This document shows, piece after piece, positions 1-11,399 of a stretch of DNA of 64,000 nt. Both the position numbers and the translations under genes were made by a program. Within the stretch, counting starts at the first letter, position 1. The number at the start of each line of letters is the position of its first letter. This DNA is from Gamsiella multidivaricata. Its lineage: Eukaryota; Mortierellomycota; Mortierellomycetes; Mortierellales; Mortierellaceae. Location: NCBI RefSeq assembly GCF_025024155.1, contig NW_026251740.1, positions 310,001-374,000 of the forward strand. Reading direction: 5' to 3'. The notes below the pieces were generated by a model that was not told the DNA's origin, did no database searches, and was given only the letters and a program-made list of their open reading frames with translations.

Positions 1-125
1 TAGGCATGTCCGTCGACAGTGATACGTTCGCAATCGTATGGCGCAGGTGCGTCGCCGCCCTGGGCAGCAACGAAGGGGAGCAGGGCAACGGCTACGAAAG
101 CCAAGCGAGTATGGATCCGAGTCAT
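1..125 (-). CDS. Secretory Atg27-like protein, 5' end only (partial)
   Basis: The reverse strand opens with an ATG at 125 and stays open to the window edge (41 codons). The product begins with a hydrophobic signal peptide (residues about 8-21, ending FVAAQ) followed by a short mature segment with the motif DCERITVDGHA. A Cys followed by a short V-D-G hairpin just after a signal peptide is how fungal Atg27 (a single-pass Golgi/vacuole/autophagosome protein with a mannose-6-phosphate-receptor-like lumenal domain) starts, so this is my best guess. The lumenal domain and membrane segment would lie outside the window, so the family call rests on about 11 residues. The gene is divergent from the F-box gene, with a 256-nt spacer between start codons. 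Confidence 0.5.
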   Translation of the reverse strand, partial: MTRIHTRLAFVAVALLPFVAAQGGDAPAPYDCERITVDGHA

Positions 126-381
126 TTGATGATTGATCTTTTGTCCTTGTAGTCGATGGAATGCTGATTGAGGATCAAGAAAAGAAAGGAGTGGAGAGAG
201 AGGGAAAGAAAGAGAGAGCGAAGTGAACGAACAATGGTGCACTATGCCAAGAAGTTGAAAGTGTTCCTCCGCGTTGGGCTTTCAAAACCAAAGCCCGTCA
301 TCAGTCCTCCCTGCAATCTTTCAATACAACTCCACCCGACTTCAACCATTTCATGTGATCATAAAGAACCAAAAAGCACCC

Positions 382-2669
382 ATGGCTGGTCTCTCTCCTT
401 CACACTCCCCTTCCTTGAACGATGACGGCAGCACCTTCGCAGCTGGTGCTCCCTCACGGAAACGTCCCCTTCCTTCGACCTTCGATAACGCACAGCGGCT
501 GCCGCCCCCTGCTGCGACCTCCCGTACCAGGAACATCTCGTGCCCTATCTCCCATTTGCCACCTGAGCTCGCCCTCCTAATCCTCAGCCATCTTCCCTAC
601 CGCAGTCTCGTCGCCCTATCCCGTGTCGACCGCTACTGGAGACATCTCACCTTCCACCAGGATGGCATTTTGTGGTACCGCCTCTCTCAAAAGCATGGTC
701 TCCTGCTCCCTGACCGCAATACCGCTGCGCAACATCGATGGACCCTAGAAGATGCACTCGCTCGACGACCAGGACTATCAAGAGCATTACACCAGAGCCG
801 TAGGAGATTGGTATCTCAGGATACATTGAACACTACTGCACCAACGCATCTCAATACTTATACGCACGCAGAAACTGTCACTAAAGGAGGGAGCCATCAG
901 TTGAACCCATCCGCAAGGGTCTGGCACGGACGGGTCAAGACCTGGAGGGATTACTTTGAGACACTAATTATCCTCGAGCGGGAGTGGATCGAAGGCAAGC
1001 CCACGATCAAGGAGCTGCGTGGACATGAGGATGCGGTCATTTGCGTCAAGCTTCTTCCTAGGAGAGACCGGATCGTGAGCGGGGATCGACTGGGGTATCT
1101 CAGGGTGTGGTGCGCCGTTACAGGCAGGGAGCTCCAGAAGCGGAAGGAGCACATGATGGGGATCCCTTGCCTGGTCGTCCATAAGGACCTCCTTGTCAGC
1201 GGTTCATGGGTAAGATGACTGGATACGTGTTGCCTCTCACATGGGCCCTTTGATACAATCTCGACTAAACCCCGCTCTTGACGATCGTTGACAATGTCTA
1301 TTTTGTCTATTTAGGACAGTACAGTGATCATCTGGCGGCAATTTCAGGAGGACCCATATCTCAAACCGCTAAAGATCATCGACTTGGGCGAGCAAGTCAT
1401 GAGCATGGATCTCGACGCCAACCTGGACCTAGCCATCGGAACCGTCAGTGGCGTTGTCAAAATCGTTTCCCTCAAGACCTTTTCTTTCATCGATACCTTT
1501 CAAACCCCTCAGCCACACCTCTGCACCGCCGTGTCCTTGCACCCGGACAAAGTCGAGGCCACGATCGGTTCAAATTACTACGCTTGGGATCGAACAACAA
1601 AGGCCCAGGTTGGCTTCATTGGCGAAGCCCATTCCAAGAGTATCTCGTGTATGAAGGTCGATGTTGCAGAGCGCCTGATCTTTACGGGATCCCAGGACGG
1701 CAAGGTCAGAATCTTTAGCTGGGGATCTAAGCCCGTGTTGTTGAGGCAATATGCAGGGCATATGAATGGCGTGCGATGTATGACCCTCCAGGACTATATG
1801 GTTATCACCGGATCTTCGGACAAGGTAAACGATTTTTGTTCGTTTTTTTTTTTGTCCGCAAGCTATTCGATCGGGAAGCTGTATATTGCCATCCTCCATC
1901 CTCCAACACTCTGTCGTTCTTTTCCTTGATAGACGGTGATGGTTACATTTAGAGACCGACACGAGTATATGCCTTACAGACTGTTCCTCGACAAGGTCTC
2001 AGGACCCGAGGATGTCCTCGAGACGGAGTCCAACAGGATCGAGCGCATCGCAGGCCCTGTCTCCTTCTTCCACTCCACCAACGTGAACTGTGTGGATGCA
2101 GACACGGCCATGTTGGTCACCGGTGCAGATGATAGCATTGTTAGGATATTCGATTTCGGTCAGGATCTCTGGAGATCGCCAACGCCCTCGTCGCCAAGGC
2201 TTTGTGGTCAGGCCTCTTTGGTCTCATCGGCATCCTCTACGTGCGTTCTCATGGCCAGACCTGGACGGAATAAGGTCTCTGTAGGAAATCGTCGACAGAA
2301 CTGGGGAACCTATGCCCTAGCTGTGCTGACACGAGCAAGGGACTTGATGGATCAATCTTTGGGGCAGAGCAGCAGTGGAAGCATACCATCTCTGGCATGG
2401 ATGAATGTGGATGAGATCTATCAGCGGATGGTCGATTGGGAGTTGCTTCCTGTCAGGTAAAATCCAGACTGAATCATGCCCTTGTTGACGAGAGGTCAAT
2501 ACTATCTTATGGTCGCCCATTAACATGTCTAATATTCATACAATCGTTTAGTCAAGGATCGACGCCAAAGCACACACTCAACCTCGCTCTTCACATGATG
2601 GCCAAGTCAGATCCACCAACAATCCTCCTAGACAGCACTGTCAGTCCACATCGCTTTGCCCTGAAATAG
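382..2669 (+). CDS. F-box and WD40-repeat protein (SCF substrate receptor type)
   Basis: Four exons: 382-1209, 1315-1824, 1933-2456, 2552-2669, giving 659 residues. The frame is open upstream to a TTG at 274, but the first in-frame ATG is at 382 (MAGLSPSHS). An F-box spans about residues 56-100 (ISHLPPELALLILSHLPYRS, then a conserved W). From about residue 205 come WD40-type blades (LRGHEDAVICVKLLP, GDRLGYLRVW, GSQDGKVRIFSW, YAGHMNGVRC, TGSSDKTVMV, TGADDSIVRIFDF). In this architecture the F-box binds Skp1 and the propeller recruits substrates to an SCF ubiquitin ligase; the substrate cannot be inferred. Exon phases agree at all three introns. The last exon avoids a stop (TAA at 2458) present if the third intron were retained, so retention would remove the final 40 residues. 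Confidence 0.85.
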
Positions 2670-2809
2670 ATATCCGCCCATACCTTTGTATATATATATA
2701 TAAAAATGAAACTACTGAAGACGGAGCTCGAGTATTTTTATTTGCATGCATGCGAATGGAGTGGTGTAATTCATTCCTCTCGTGCAATGTCGCACCGCAG
2801 ACAAATTAT

Positions 2810-5800
2810 CTAAAGCATCTGCATGTCCTCGTGCTCTTCTTGGTCGACATCATCGTCCCCTTCCATATCTAGCTGAGCCTTCATCGACTCCAGGCGTTCC
2901 AGGACCGTTTTGGCATTCGGTCGCTGTTCCGGATCCGGATGACACATCTCCTTGAGCAACATGATCACCTCTGGCTGGACCACCTCACCGTTCAAAAATC
3001 TCATCACAACCTCGCCGCTCTTGCGGTGCTCGTCCTTGCGAACTGTCGCTACCGTCGCCGTTCGATGCGCCTGCGTCGATCTCACCATTGGAGAAGGGAG
3101 AGGAAGCGGCGAGACAGGTGTCGAGGGCTTCGAGGCCTGAGACAGTCGCTCGGGCGAGAACCCCGGCAAGAAATGGTTGCCCGGTGCAACAGGATGCATC
3201 AATGGACTTTCCCTTGGCGGCGGGTTCTGATGTGATCCAGGAAGCGAGTTGACCGAGCAGGCCGACAATGGGCTCAAGACACCCCGATCGAAGGACAGCT
3301 GCGTGTTAATCGGTGGCAAGTTTGGCATGAGAGCGCCGCCACCGCCAATGGATGACGAGGAGGACGACCGCGAGGCACGCGTCAGACCATGTTTCTTGCT
3401 CTTCAATTCCTGGCCCTGCACCTGGCCCTGCACCTGGCCCTGTGCGAGTGCTGCAGAGGTTGAAAGACGGCTGCTGGACGTCACCTTGGGGATGGGGCCA
3501 CGGTCGTGGATCCAGCCCTGATCTTCCCACAGCCAAAAACCACCCTTTTTGATCCATACAATCATCTCCATGACACTCTTCAGCTTGTGGAAGGGCTCCT
3601 GGGCGGTCAGTCCGATCACATAGAGCGAAACGCCCAAAGAGTACACGTCAATGCCTTGCGAGTAACGACCTCCACCGGCGGCCGATGCAAACATCTCGGG
3701 CGCAGCATAGGGAAGGGTTCCCCGGCCCCGTCCCTCTTCCAATGTGAGATGACCTGACGTTGCGATCTCTTCGCCAGGCTTGCTTGGTTCCATGAAGAGA
3801 CCCGCGCCGAAATCCGACAGTTTGGCATTCAATGAAGAGTCAAGCTGTTTAAATTAAAAAGGAAATAAATAATGCAAGTTAGGCATAAAGGTCCATTTGA
3901 AAAGCAACACGCCTTACAGCCTACATAACGACAGTGGGCTGCTTACCAGGATATTATGAGGCTTGATGTCGTGATGGATGAGGCCCGCCTCATGGATACA
4001 GTCGACCGCCTGCAGCAGCTGAATCGCCCATGTCAACCACTGATGAAAGCCGACCTGTTCTGGATGTTGTCGTATCCAATCCCATATGGACCCATGCTGA
4101 CAATACTCCAGCAAGAGCGCCCACCGTGTCTCATCGCTCTGATTTGATGTCGCAAGATCGTGCTGAGTATTGTCCGTGGCCGGTATACTCTGTTTCGATT
4201 TCTGATCGTATAGTCCAAAGTAATCGACCAAATGTCGCCGTCCTGGATGCTGTGCCTGAGTTGTATGGAGTCGTCTCAAAATCTTGGCCTCCGCCAATCC
4301 TACAGCCTGCGAATCGGCATCTGCAAAAAGACACTTTGCTGCACACCGAAAATCCTCGTTAACACCGACGTCCTTGTCCGTGCAATGTTCTGTGCTTTGA
4401 CTCCGATCAAAGATATCCTGGCAGGACATGCTACGCATGTCTTTTCTCGAGAGCAGATATTGCCGCATGGGGGTAGAGGACGGATGGATCAGGGCCTTGT
4501 AGACCTCAGCATGGCGTCCGTGTCCGAGCAAATTGGGCCTACTGCAGTCCAAGGCCAGCGTAAAAGGGCTGGACTGAGTTGTAGTGGTGATACTTGAGTC
4601 GCCCATGGTGGATTCCAAGATAGGGGATCCGAGAAGGGATGCAGGAGGCTGAATGGATGGCGCGAGTGGGGACAGCGCAGGCGAGGGAAAGGTGCGCGGC
4701 ACATGTGCTGGCGAACGTAGTACGGAATGTGATCCTGATGCGGTCTGTCCCAAAGAAGTAGACTTGGTGGCCCCGTGGTGTGCAGACGACCGGCGCAGGA
4801 GCTGATCCTCCTCGAGATCGTGCTTCCTATGATTCTGAGTCGAACTCTCTGGAGATGAAAAGCAAGGAAGATCCATAAATAAAAACGGCGGTTAGCTAAC
4901 GGCGTGCTGCATCTCCTTGCTGTCGGATGACTATGTGGATTCCGCTTGAAGTCATCCACCAATCTTCATTACTGCTAGTGCTGAGTAGGTGTTTTACCCC
5001 CAAATCCCCTCCTCTTGTCATTCCCCTGTATTCCCAACACTAGTGCATTTTCGTTTCTTTTTTTTTTGTTTTTTGCTTTTTTGCAAGGACAGACTGGTGT
5101 TGAGGAAAAAAGTAAGAGATAGAATGGAGGGATACTACGGATTCAAAATCCAAGTAGAACAGACACCATCCTCTCCTCTGGTTGTCAGGTACAGCTGCTG
5201 CCGCCAATTCACACGCCCTTCACATTCGCTCCTCTTGCCAGGGGATGATGACAAAGACGAACATTTTTTTCCCTCTTTCTCTCCCGAGTAGTCGTAGCAT
5301 TGAATTGAACCATAAAAAAAATCTGCAGTAAAAAAGAAAAACAATAAGAGTCATCACATACCGATGGTTGTCTCGGAGGGTTCTTCCATGCTGATGGATA
5401 TAGTCTGGTTGGTCCCGCTGAGTGATGTATTACTGTTGTTGTTATGAAGAAGGATCTTGGCGCTGTAATTACCATTGCTTTTGCTTTTGCTTTTACTCTT
5501 GCTGGGGCTGTACTCGTTATCGGGGGCAATTGAGGCTGCAGGTGTAGTGCTGTTGTTGGGTCTGGTGGCGGATAATGAGGATAATGAGGATAATGAGGCA
5601 TTGGTTTGATTACTGGTCGTAGCTCGAAGGGAGGTGATATTGGGCCTAGCCGGGGTGGACCAGGGCTGGTCAAAGATGGAATTGCGAGAGGGAGAAGGGG
5701 GTGGTGAGACCAGGGAGACGAGGGGGACTGAGTCAGGGGCAAGCAAAGTAGAGGGCGGAGTCTTTGCAGGCGGCTGCCCGTGCTCGTCGTAGAAGATTGA

Positions 5801-5815
5801 TCCCGGACGGAACAT
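2810..5815 (-). CDS. Serine/threonine protein kinase with long Ser/Pro-rich N-terminus
   Basis: Three exons on the reverse strand: 5815-5362, 4848-3947, 3844-2810, giving 796 residues. Kinase signatures are a glycine loop (LLGHGRHAEVYKA, about residues 259-271), the AAK lysine (about 323), the catalytic loop HHDIKPHNIL (about 443-452), DFG (463-465), an extended activation segment ending YAAPEMF, and DVYSLGVSL. About 50 extra residues separate the glycine loop from the AAK lysine, and a Ser/Pro-rich stretch interrupts the C-lobe. The N-terminal ~250 residues are low-complexity and rich in Ser, Pro and Thr. I joined the 5815 exon through a 513-nt intron because its GTATGT donor (phase 1) matches a strong pyrimidine tract plus acceptor at 4849; the joined residue is Glu. 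An in-frame ATG at 4876, inside that intron, could start a shorter form. Subfamily not recognised. Confidence 0.8.
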
Positions 5816-6017
5816 GGACTGGGGACCCGTTCAATGATGTTTTTGTGAGGGTATGGAGGTGTAGGTGGAGGAAGTTAAAGGCGGGGTAGGTGTGAAAAAA
5901 TAAAATAAAATAAGACGGTGTGAAAAAAAAGGGAATGAGGAAGATATGTGTGGGGTGGGGTGTGAGTTGAATCTGGATCTGAATGAGGATGTGAAATGCG
6001 AAGGAGAGGGTGATTTG

Positions 6018-6076
6018 AACGAATGAATGAATGAACGAATGAATGAACGAATGAATGATCGAATGGATTGAATGAA
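6018..6076. repeat. GAAT/GAAC tetranucleotide microsatellite
   Basis: About 14 imperfect copies of a 4-nt unit (gaat, sometimes gaac) lie about 200-260 nt upstream of the kinase start codon, probably in its promoter or 5' UTR. Confidence 0.85.
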
Positions 6077-6469
6077 TATGAATATAAAAACGATTCAAAA
6101 GAAGGAAGCGGGAGGGTAAAAGGAGCGCCGAGACGTGAAAGTGTGCTGTGTCATCGTTATTGATGATGCCTCAGGAAAGACCGACGCCGAATGTGGTTGG
6201 CTGGGTTTATGCTACAAGTACACGATATCATATCGGCCATCACTAATGAAAGAGCTGCCTGTCTTAGACCACAGTCTGCTGCAGTCAATACGCCATATAC
6301 TACACTGCAGAAGTAGGTATAGTCTACGTATACTGCAGTCGCCCTTGCCTTTGCCTTTTACCCCGCACGAAAGGGAGGCGGATGGGGCGAATGGGAGGGG
6401 CTATGTTTCACCCTCCAGTCCTCCTCGCCCTTGTCTCCACATGTCTCCACATGTCTCCTCCACATGTCT

Positions 6470-6534
6470 TTTCTCCTTCCTCCCTCCCTCCCTCCCTCCA
6501 TTCCTTCCTTCCCTCCTTCCCTCCTCCCCTCTTT
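6470..6534. repeat. CT-rich polypyrimidine tract
   Basis: A run of cctccctccctc / ccttccttccct units, almost purely pyrimidine on the + strand. It lies in the kinase-to-synthetase spacer and does not belong to a recognisable gene. Confidence 0.8.
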
Positions 6535-7608
6535 TTGGTGGCAAATGAGAGGAAAGACGTGCCAACGTGCCCAACAAAAAAAAAAAAAAAATGCCGTCTG
6601 CACACTACCTCGTACAAATCCGTATATCCATATGCACATCCTCTCTGCAGCGGACTATGCAGGCCATGCAGGCCATCCGAACAATGGGGCATCCCATGAT
6701 ATGCTCCTCTTTCTTCTCCTTCTCATTAACCATTTCAAACCAACCCGTCTTTCTATTGTCCATAAGGAGCCCTCCTGCTCGAGAAGAGCAAACAAACAAA
6801 CAGACACCGACAAAAACAAACGAATCATCGAACACAAGAGGGACATGTACTCGTCCTTGTACTTTCATAAATCTCGAACCGTAAATGCACTGAAGAAGGT
6901 CCGTGGCATCATCGCTGCGCTAGACTATGACGCAGATGACTACAAAGCACAATGCAACTAGTCGCCCTTTCCCATTTCTCCTCTTCCCGTCTCTCCCTCG
7001 TTGTTTTCTTTGACTCGGTCGCCGGGACAAGAATGAGCGACAAGACTCTTGCCGGTCCCTTCGTTTACGCGTGTGAGTGATTTCATTTGGTTGGGTTCAT
7101 TTAACAGGAAAAAAAGGCGCAAGTAACACGGACAAACAAAGCGCCGTCCAAAAACAAACAAAAAAAAAAAAAAGGCTCTGAGAATTTTTTTTCCTACTTT
7201 CCCAAGAAAGAAAACCACTCGCACAAAAAAAGATTTTGAAGAGGGGTATGTGCGAGATAACATTTAGATCATATCTGAATTCGCTCAGCTAATCACACGC
7301 CATGATCTAATCTTATCTATGTCTCCTTTAGATCTATCTCTTCCTCATACAAATACACACACAGCACTCATGCGCAGCATAAAGTAGTGATATTGCTTTG
7401 CTACGTTCCTTTACTTACTCCCCAATAACAGCCAGCAACAGACACACATACAGATTCTCAGTGGCCCACGCCATCCACCATCCACACCCCTCAACGACAT
7501 CAACCTCACTCATAGAATCAAGATGTATAAAGATCCTTTATTCATTATTCGGGTATGAGACTGAGAAACTAATAAATGTCTATGCACAAGATAAGCACCC
7601 TCACTCAT

Positions 7609-10600
7609 TCACTCCGTTACCCGGATCCTATACTCCTTCAGCTGCTGCTCCGTCAGTCCAGATGGACTTCCTACAACAAGATCGCGACCCGATGCTGATT
7701 TCGGGAACGCAATCACGTCTCGGATTGAAGCTGTCTCACATAGAATAGCCATCATCCGGTCAAATCCCAGTGCAAGACCTCCATGGGGTGGACACCCAAA
7801 CGACAATGCATCCACCAAATGCGAAAACCGACCACTCTCTTCCGGTGTCATCTAAAACGCAATATGAAAAGCGTACGAAAAATAACGAACAGAGTTATAA
7901 AAAATGGAGCACATACGTATAATGTTTCTGTCGACAGCATAAAATAAAACAAAAGAGAGAAAAAGCATGTATACATGCTTTGTACATACCTGAAGGATCT
8001 TTTCAAAGACATAAGTCTGCAGCTTAGGAGAGTGGATACGAATAGAGCCGCCCCCAATCTCAACACCATTCAACACCAGGTCATAATGCTGTCCCCGCAC
8101 CTTCTCAGGTGAGCTGGCAAGTAACGGTAGATCTTCTGCAACAGGCGCAGTGAATGGATGATGTGTTGCCGCTAATTTGCGACCGTCATTCTCAACTGGC
8201 GATGGTGTCTCGGGAGGCGAAAACAATGGGAAGCCCTCGATCCACAAAAAGTTGTATTGTGCGGAGGGAATCTGCAGCAAACCTGAAGTGTCCAAGGAAA
8301 TATTCTCGTTAGCTAAAATGAATGGGATGCCAAGGGACCCTGCCAACCTATCCTTGCCAAAAAAAAAAAACGCACCCTTTGCTTGTAGTTTACTGGCGAG
8401 CTCCAATCGAACCTTGCCCAGAACTGTTTGGCCACCCTAATCAGGACGAATAAAGAAGCAGGTGCGACATCATCATAATGAACGTTAGCAATGAATGCGA
8501 GGATAGATTCCAGTCCCTACGCTTGAAACATCTCTGACAACCACTGCTGCTTACAGAAAGGAATGCTGGTCGGGTGTTAAGAATGACGCTGTCGCCGATC
8601 TGCACATCCAGCGCGGCGTTAACCATATCCTCATTAATGGATCCTTGGATCCGTTCCGTGAAAGGCAGCTTATGAAGCCACGTCTGGATGTTTTTTTCAC
8701 TGATCTTTACAACTGGCAACACCTATCAATCCGAAAGATAATAAAACATAAGATGTAAGCCCAGGCCATTCATAAAAATAAAAAAATAAAAAAATAAAAA
8801 AATAAAAAAAGGGAAAGCGTAAAGATACTGTGCGGCCAATGTACCCTGTTGTCCTGTTGCGAGAGTGCCTTAAGATCCGAACTGGGGAGTTTCATATCAC
8901 TCTTCAAAACAATCGCTTCCAAAATACTGTCGCCCGTAATGTCTACAACATGTTGGATCTAAGGCCAAGATGAATAGCAGTTCGTTTCAATTAGTCTATC
9001 CTGTCCTTCTGTTATACCGTATACAGCTGGCCGCCGCCGTACCTCAAGACCGAACCGCGTATCGGGTTTATCAGAGCCATACTACAATCGCGATTAAAAA
9101 TATGCAATATTAGTCCATATAAATATAGGAATTTGATGTTGAATTCGACGAAACGCACACAATACGATACCTTGGACATGGCCAGCTGGTAGTTCATTCG
9201 TGGGAAGGGCTCGCCGTCGAAAAGATCCACACCTTTAATTTTGTGCCATACAGATCTTACGAGGCCCTCAACCAGTGTCTGAATATCTTTTGCAGAGCCA
9301 AATGACACTTCTAGATCGATCTATCATGAAAAAGCCGTTTCAACAATGAGCACACCTTCCTCTGTCATCCTGTAACCAATCAAAGTAATTAAGATAATGC
9401 ATCAAATCGATTTCGACTTACCTGCGTGAACTCTGGTTGGCGATCCGCACGTAGATCTTCATCGCGGAAGCACTTTGCGATCTGGAAGTAACGATCGATT
9501 CCACTGGCCATGAGCAGCTGCTTATACTACGCATGAACCACAAAAGAGAAAATAGAGAAAAAAATCAATCCTTCGTGTTCCGTAACTGATGCGGACCAAA
9601 ATATTGCACTTCTGAGTTGCAATGTGGTACCTGTTGCGGACTCTGTGGAAGGGCATAAAAGGATCCACTATTGCGTGTTGGCACCACGAACTCCCGTGCA
9701 CCCTCCGGCGTAGACTTGAACAGCATTGGCGTTTCTACTTCAACAAAGTCTGCAAAAAGGATGAAGTAGTAGCGCATGAAAGTGTCAATTCTTCATCCAG
9801 GTGCTGTTCAAAGTGACATTGTCGATCCCCATACTTGACTACTCATACCATTTTGAATGAAATAGTCGCGAATAACCCATGCAGCTAATGACCGGGTACG
9901 AATATTCCTTTGGAGAGTATCGCGGCGCAGATCCAGACATCGGTACTTGAGTCGTATCTCCTCATTCGCCTAATCATTGACATATGACAGGCACAAAAAA
10001 TTGTTGATATGGAATATTCAGCTTCTCTCGCTCCCAGACGCCAGCACCAGATCGGAACAAATAAGAAACAAAAAATAAATCGCATATTACCAAGGACTGA
10101 TTCGACGGCAAAAATGGTAGAGTCTTATGGGTCTTATTGAGCACACGTATCGATGCCAGGTCCACTTCAATCTCTCCTGTCGCCATCTTCGGGTTCACCG
10201 CACTCCCCTCCCGCTTCACCACACGTCCTTCGACACAGATTACACTCTCTGCCGTCAGATCCTGAAGTCTCTTTCGGGCCCCATCCTTGCCCTCTTCTGA
10301 CCCTTTTAAGACCAACTGGACCGTTCCAGAGTGGTCTCTCAATGGCAAGAAAATAAGCTCATCTGAGAACTTTCTAAATTGTTGTAGCGAAGGCGAATCA
10401 GCCTCGAGATCAATATGGATACAAATCCAAGAGCCCATAGGTCGACGCAGCTCGAGTATCCATAGGGCTATGCGTACCTGATATTTTGCGCCCAGCCGGT
10501 CAAGACGACTTGCTCACCTACATGAGTCTTGTTAAGATCGCCGCATTTGTGTGTTCGTGATGGATAGTCGCCTACAGATCAGACCGTAATTCCCAAGAGG

Positions 10601-10899
10601 GTCGAGTACGGTCAGTTCAGCCAAGTTCTCACGTAATCCTATCCTGTTCCTTATCCATCTGCAAGGTTGTTCAGCTGTGGGTCCTTACCAAAGGTAGCGC
10701 CTTCGAGCAACTCCGCCTGCACTTCTGCAAAGGACTCTATAGAGACGCTCGTTCCTTGAAAGCTGCCCGAGGACAATTGTCGACAGGTCAAAGGCAAATG
10801 AGCGAGTGTCAGCGGAAGTCGAATGCCCTGCTGTCGATTCCAGCTTGGTGTCAGTCTCCGGAATGCGCTGGCAGCATGCCTTGCTCGGATCGCGTGCAT
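7609..10899 (-). CDS. MSD1: Mitochondrial aspartyl-tRNA synthetase (13 exons)
   Basis: Exons: 10899-10689, 10571-10478, 10373-10091, 9969-9849, 9749-9631, 9526-9422, 9320-9171, 9081-9043, 8958-8845, 8722-8555, 8436-8376, 8282-7990, 7851-7609. All phases agree and give 666 residues, close to human DARS2. The enzyme charges tRNA-Asp in mitochondria. Visible parts: an Arg-rich presequence ([16 protein letters not shown]); the anticodon-binding OB fold ([30 protein letters not shown]); class II motif 1 ([19 protein letters not shown]); motif 2 ([20 protein letters not shown], then FTQ); the bacterial-type insertion; [13 protein letters not shown]; and motif 3 ([13 protein letters not shown]). The bacterial-type insertion marks the mitochondrial rather than the cytosolic enzyme. 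The 93-nt intron 8375-8283 is a multiple of three without stops, so I removed it on family grounds plus its GCTAAC branch site. Confidence 0.93.
8773..8810. repeat. A-rich AAAAAAT repeat inside an MSD1 intron
   Basis: Tandem A5-7T units on the + strand (a T-rich run in the transcript) occupy the intron between the exons ending at 8845 and starting at 8722, upstream of its acceptor. Confidence 0.75.
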
Positions 10900-11399
10900 C
10901 GTGTCTGAAGAGGTGGAGGTGAGGATGATTCAGGAACGAGATCCCCTGGCTGAAACCTCAAACACACCCTGGCTCGCCTACCTCCGGAAACAAAGTGACT
11001 GTCTAGGGGTTGCTTGCCCAAGATGGATGTCTGTGCAACATGTCAAAAGACGCGCTTGACCCACAATGCATGTTACACAGGCATACTATTTGTACATTAA
11101 TCTCATGGCGGATAAAAGAAAAGATAAGCAGAGACCTTCATGCTATAATGTTGAGTGCCGTTCCAATGGACACCTCTTGCCTTTTGACAACCTGCCCATC
11201 CAGTGCACCGGACCACCTAAATTCTTTTACCCATTGAAGGGCAGCGTTGGCCATGTCCTGATTAGCTTTGTGGCCCTGATCGCATTGAAGGCCGGTCTTG
11301 GGGTTCAACTTGTGCGCTGAGTCTCATGTTGATGGCCGACGCCCACCGTAAGTCGGGTCAGGGCAGATGACCGAGCGGCACTGAGTTTAGACTCCCTGG
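10900..11399. other. Intergenic, no supported gene
   Basis: Between the synthetase start and the unresolved reverse-strand coding region. It contains only short open frames on the + strand without recognisable domains or consistent codon patterns. It presumably carries the MSD1 promoter. Confidence 0.5.

Larger units (their letters stand above)
5816..7608. other. Intergenic spacer with simple repeats, no supported gene
   Basis: This 1.8-kb stretch lies between the 5' end of the kinase gene and the 3' end of the aspartyl-tRNA synthetase gene. It holds a GAAT/GAAC tetranucleotide repeat, a long CT-rich tract and several A-runs. Open frames here are short, begin with non-ATG codons or translate simple sequence, and none shows a domain or splice-consistent continuation. 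It probably contains the kinase promoter and 5' UTR and the synthetase 3' UTR. Confidence 0.6.

Noticed and set aside
4876..4876. ATG at 4876 as the only start of the kinase
   Set aside because: It lies upstream of a strong acceptor whose phase matches the donor of the 5815-5362 exon; kept only as an alternative start.
6135..6961. Overlapping long frames on both strands in the kinase-synthetase spacer
   Set aside because: They start at non-ATG codons or run through CT-rich and A-rich simple sequence, overlap each other on both strands, and contain no domain.
10447..10476. Very short intron (about 30 nt) after the first OB-fold exon of MSD1
   Set aside because: Too short and out of phase; the acceptor at 10374 gives a 104-nt intron and the expected OB-fold sequence.
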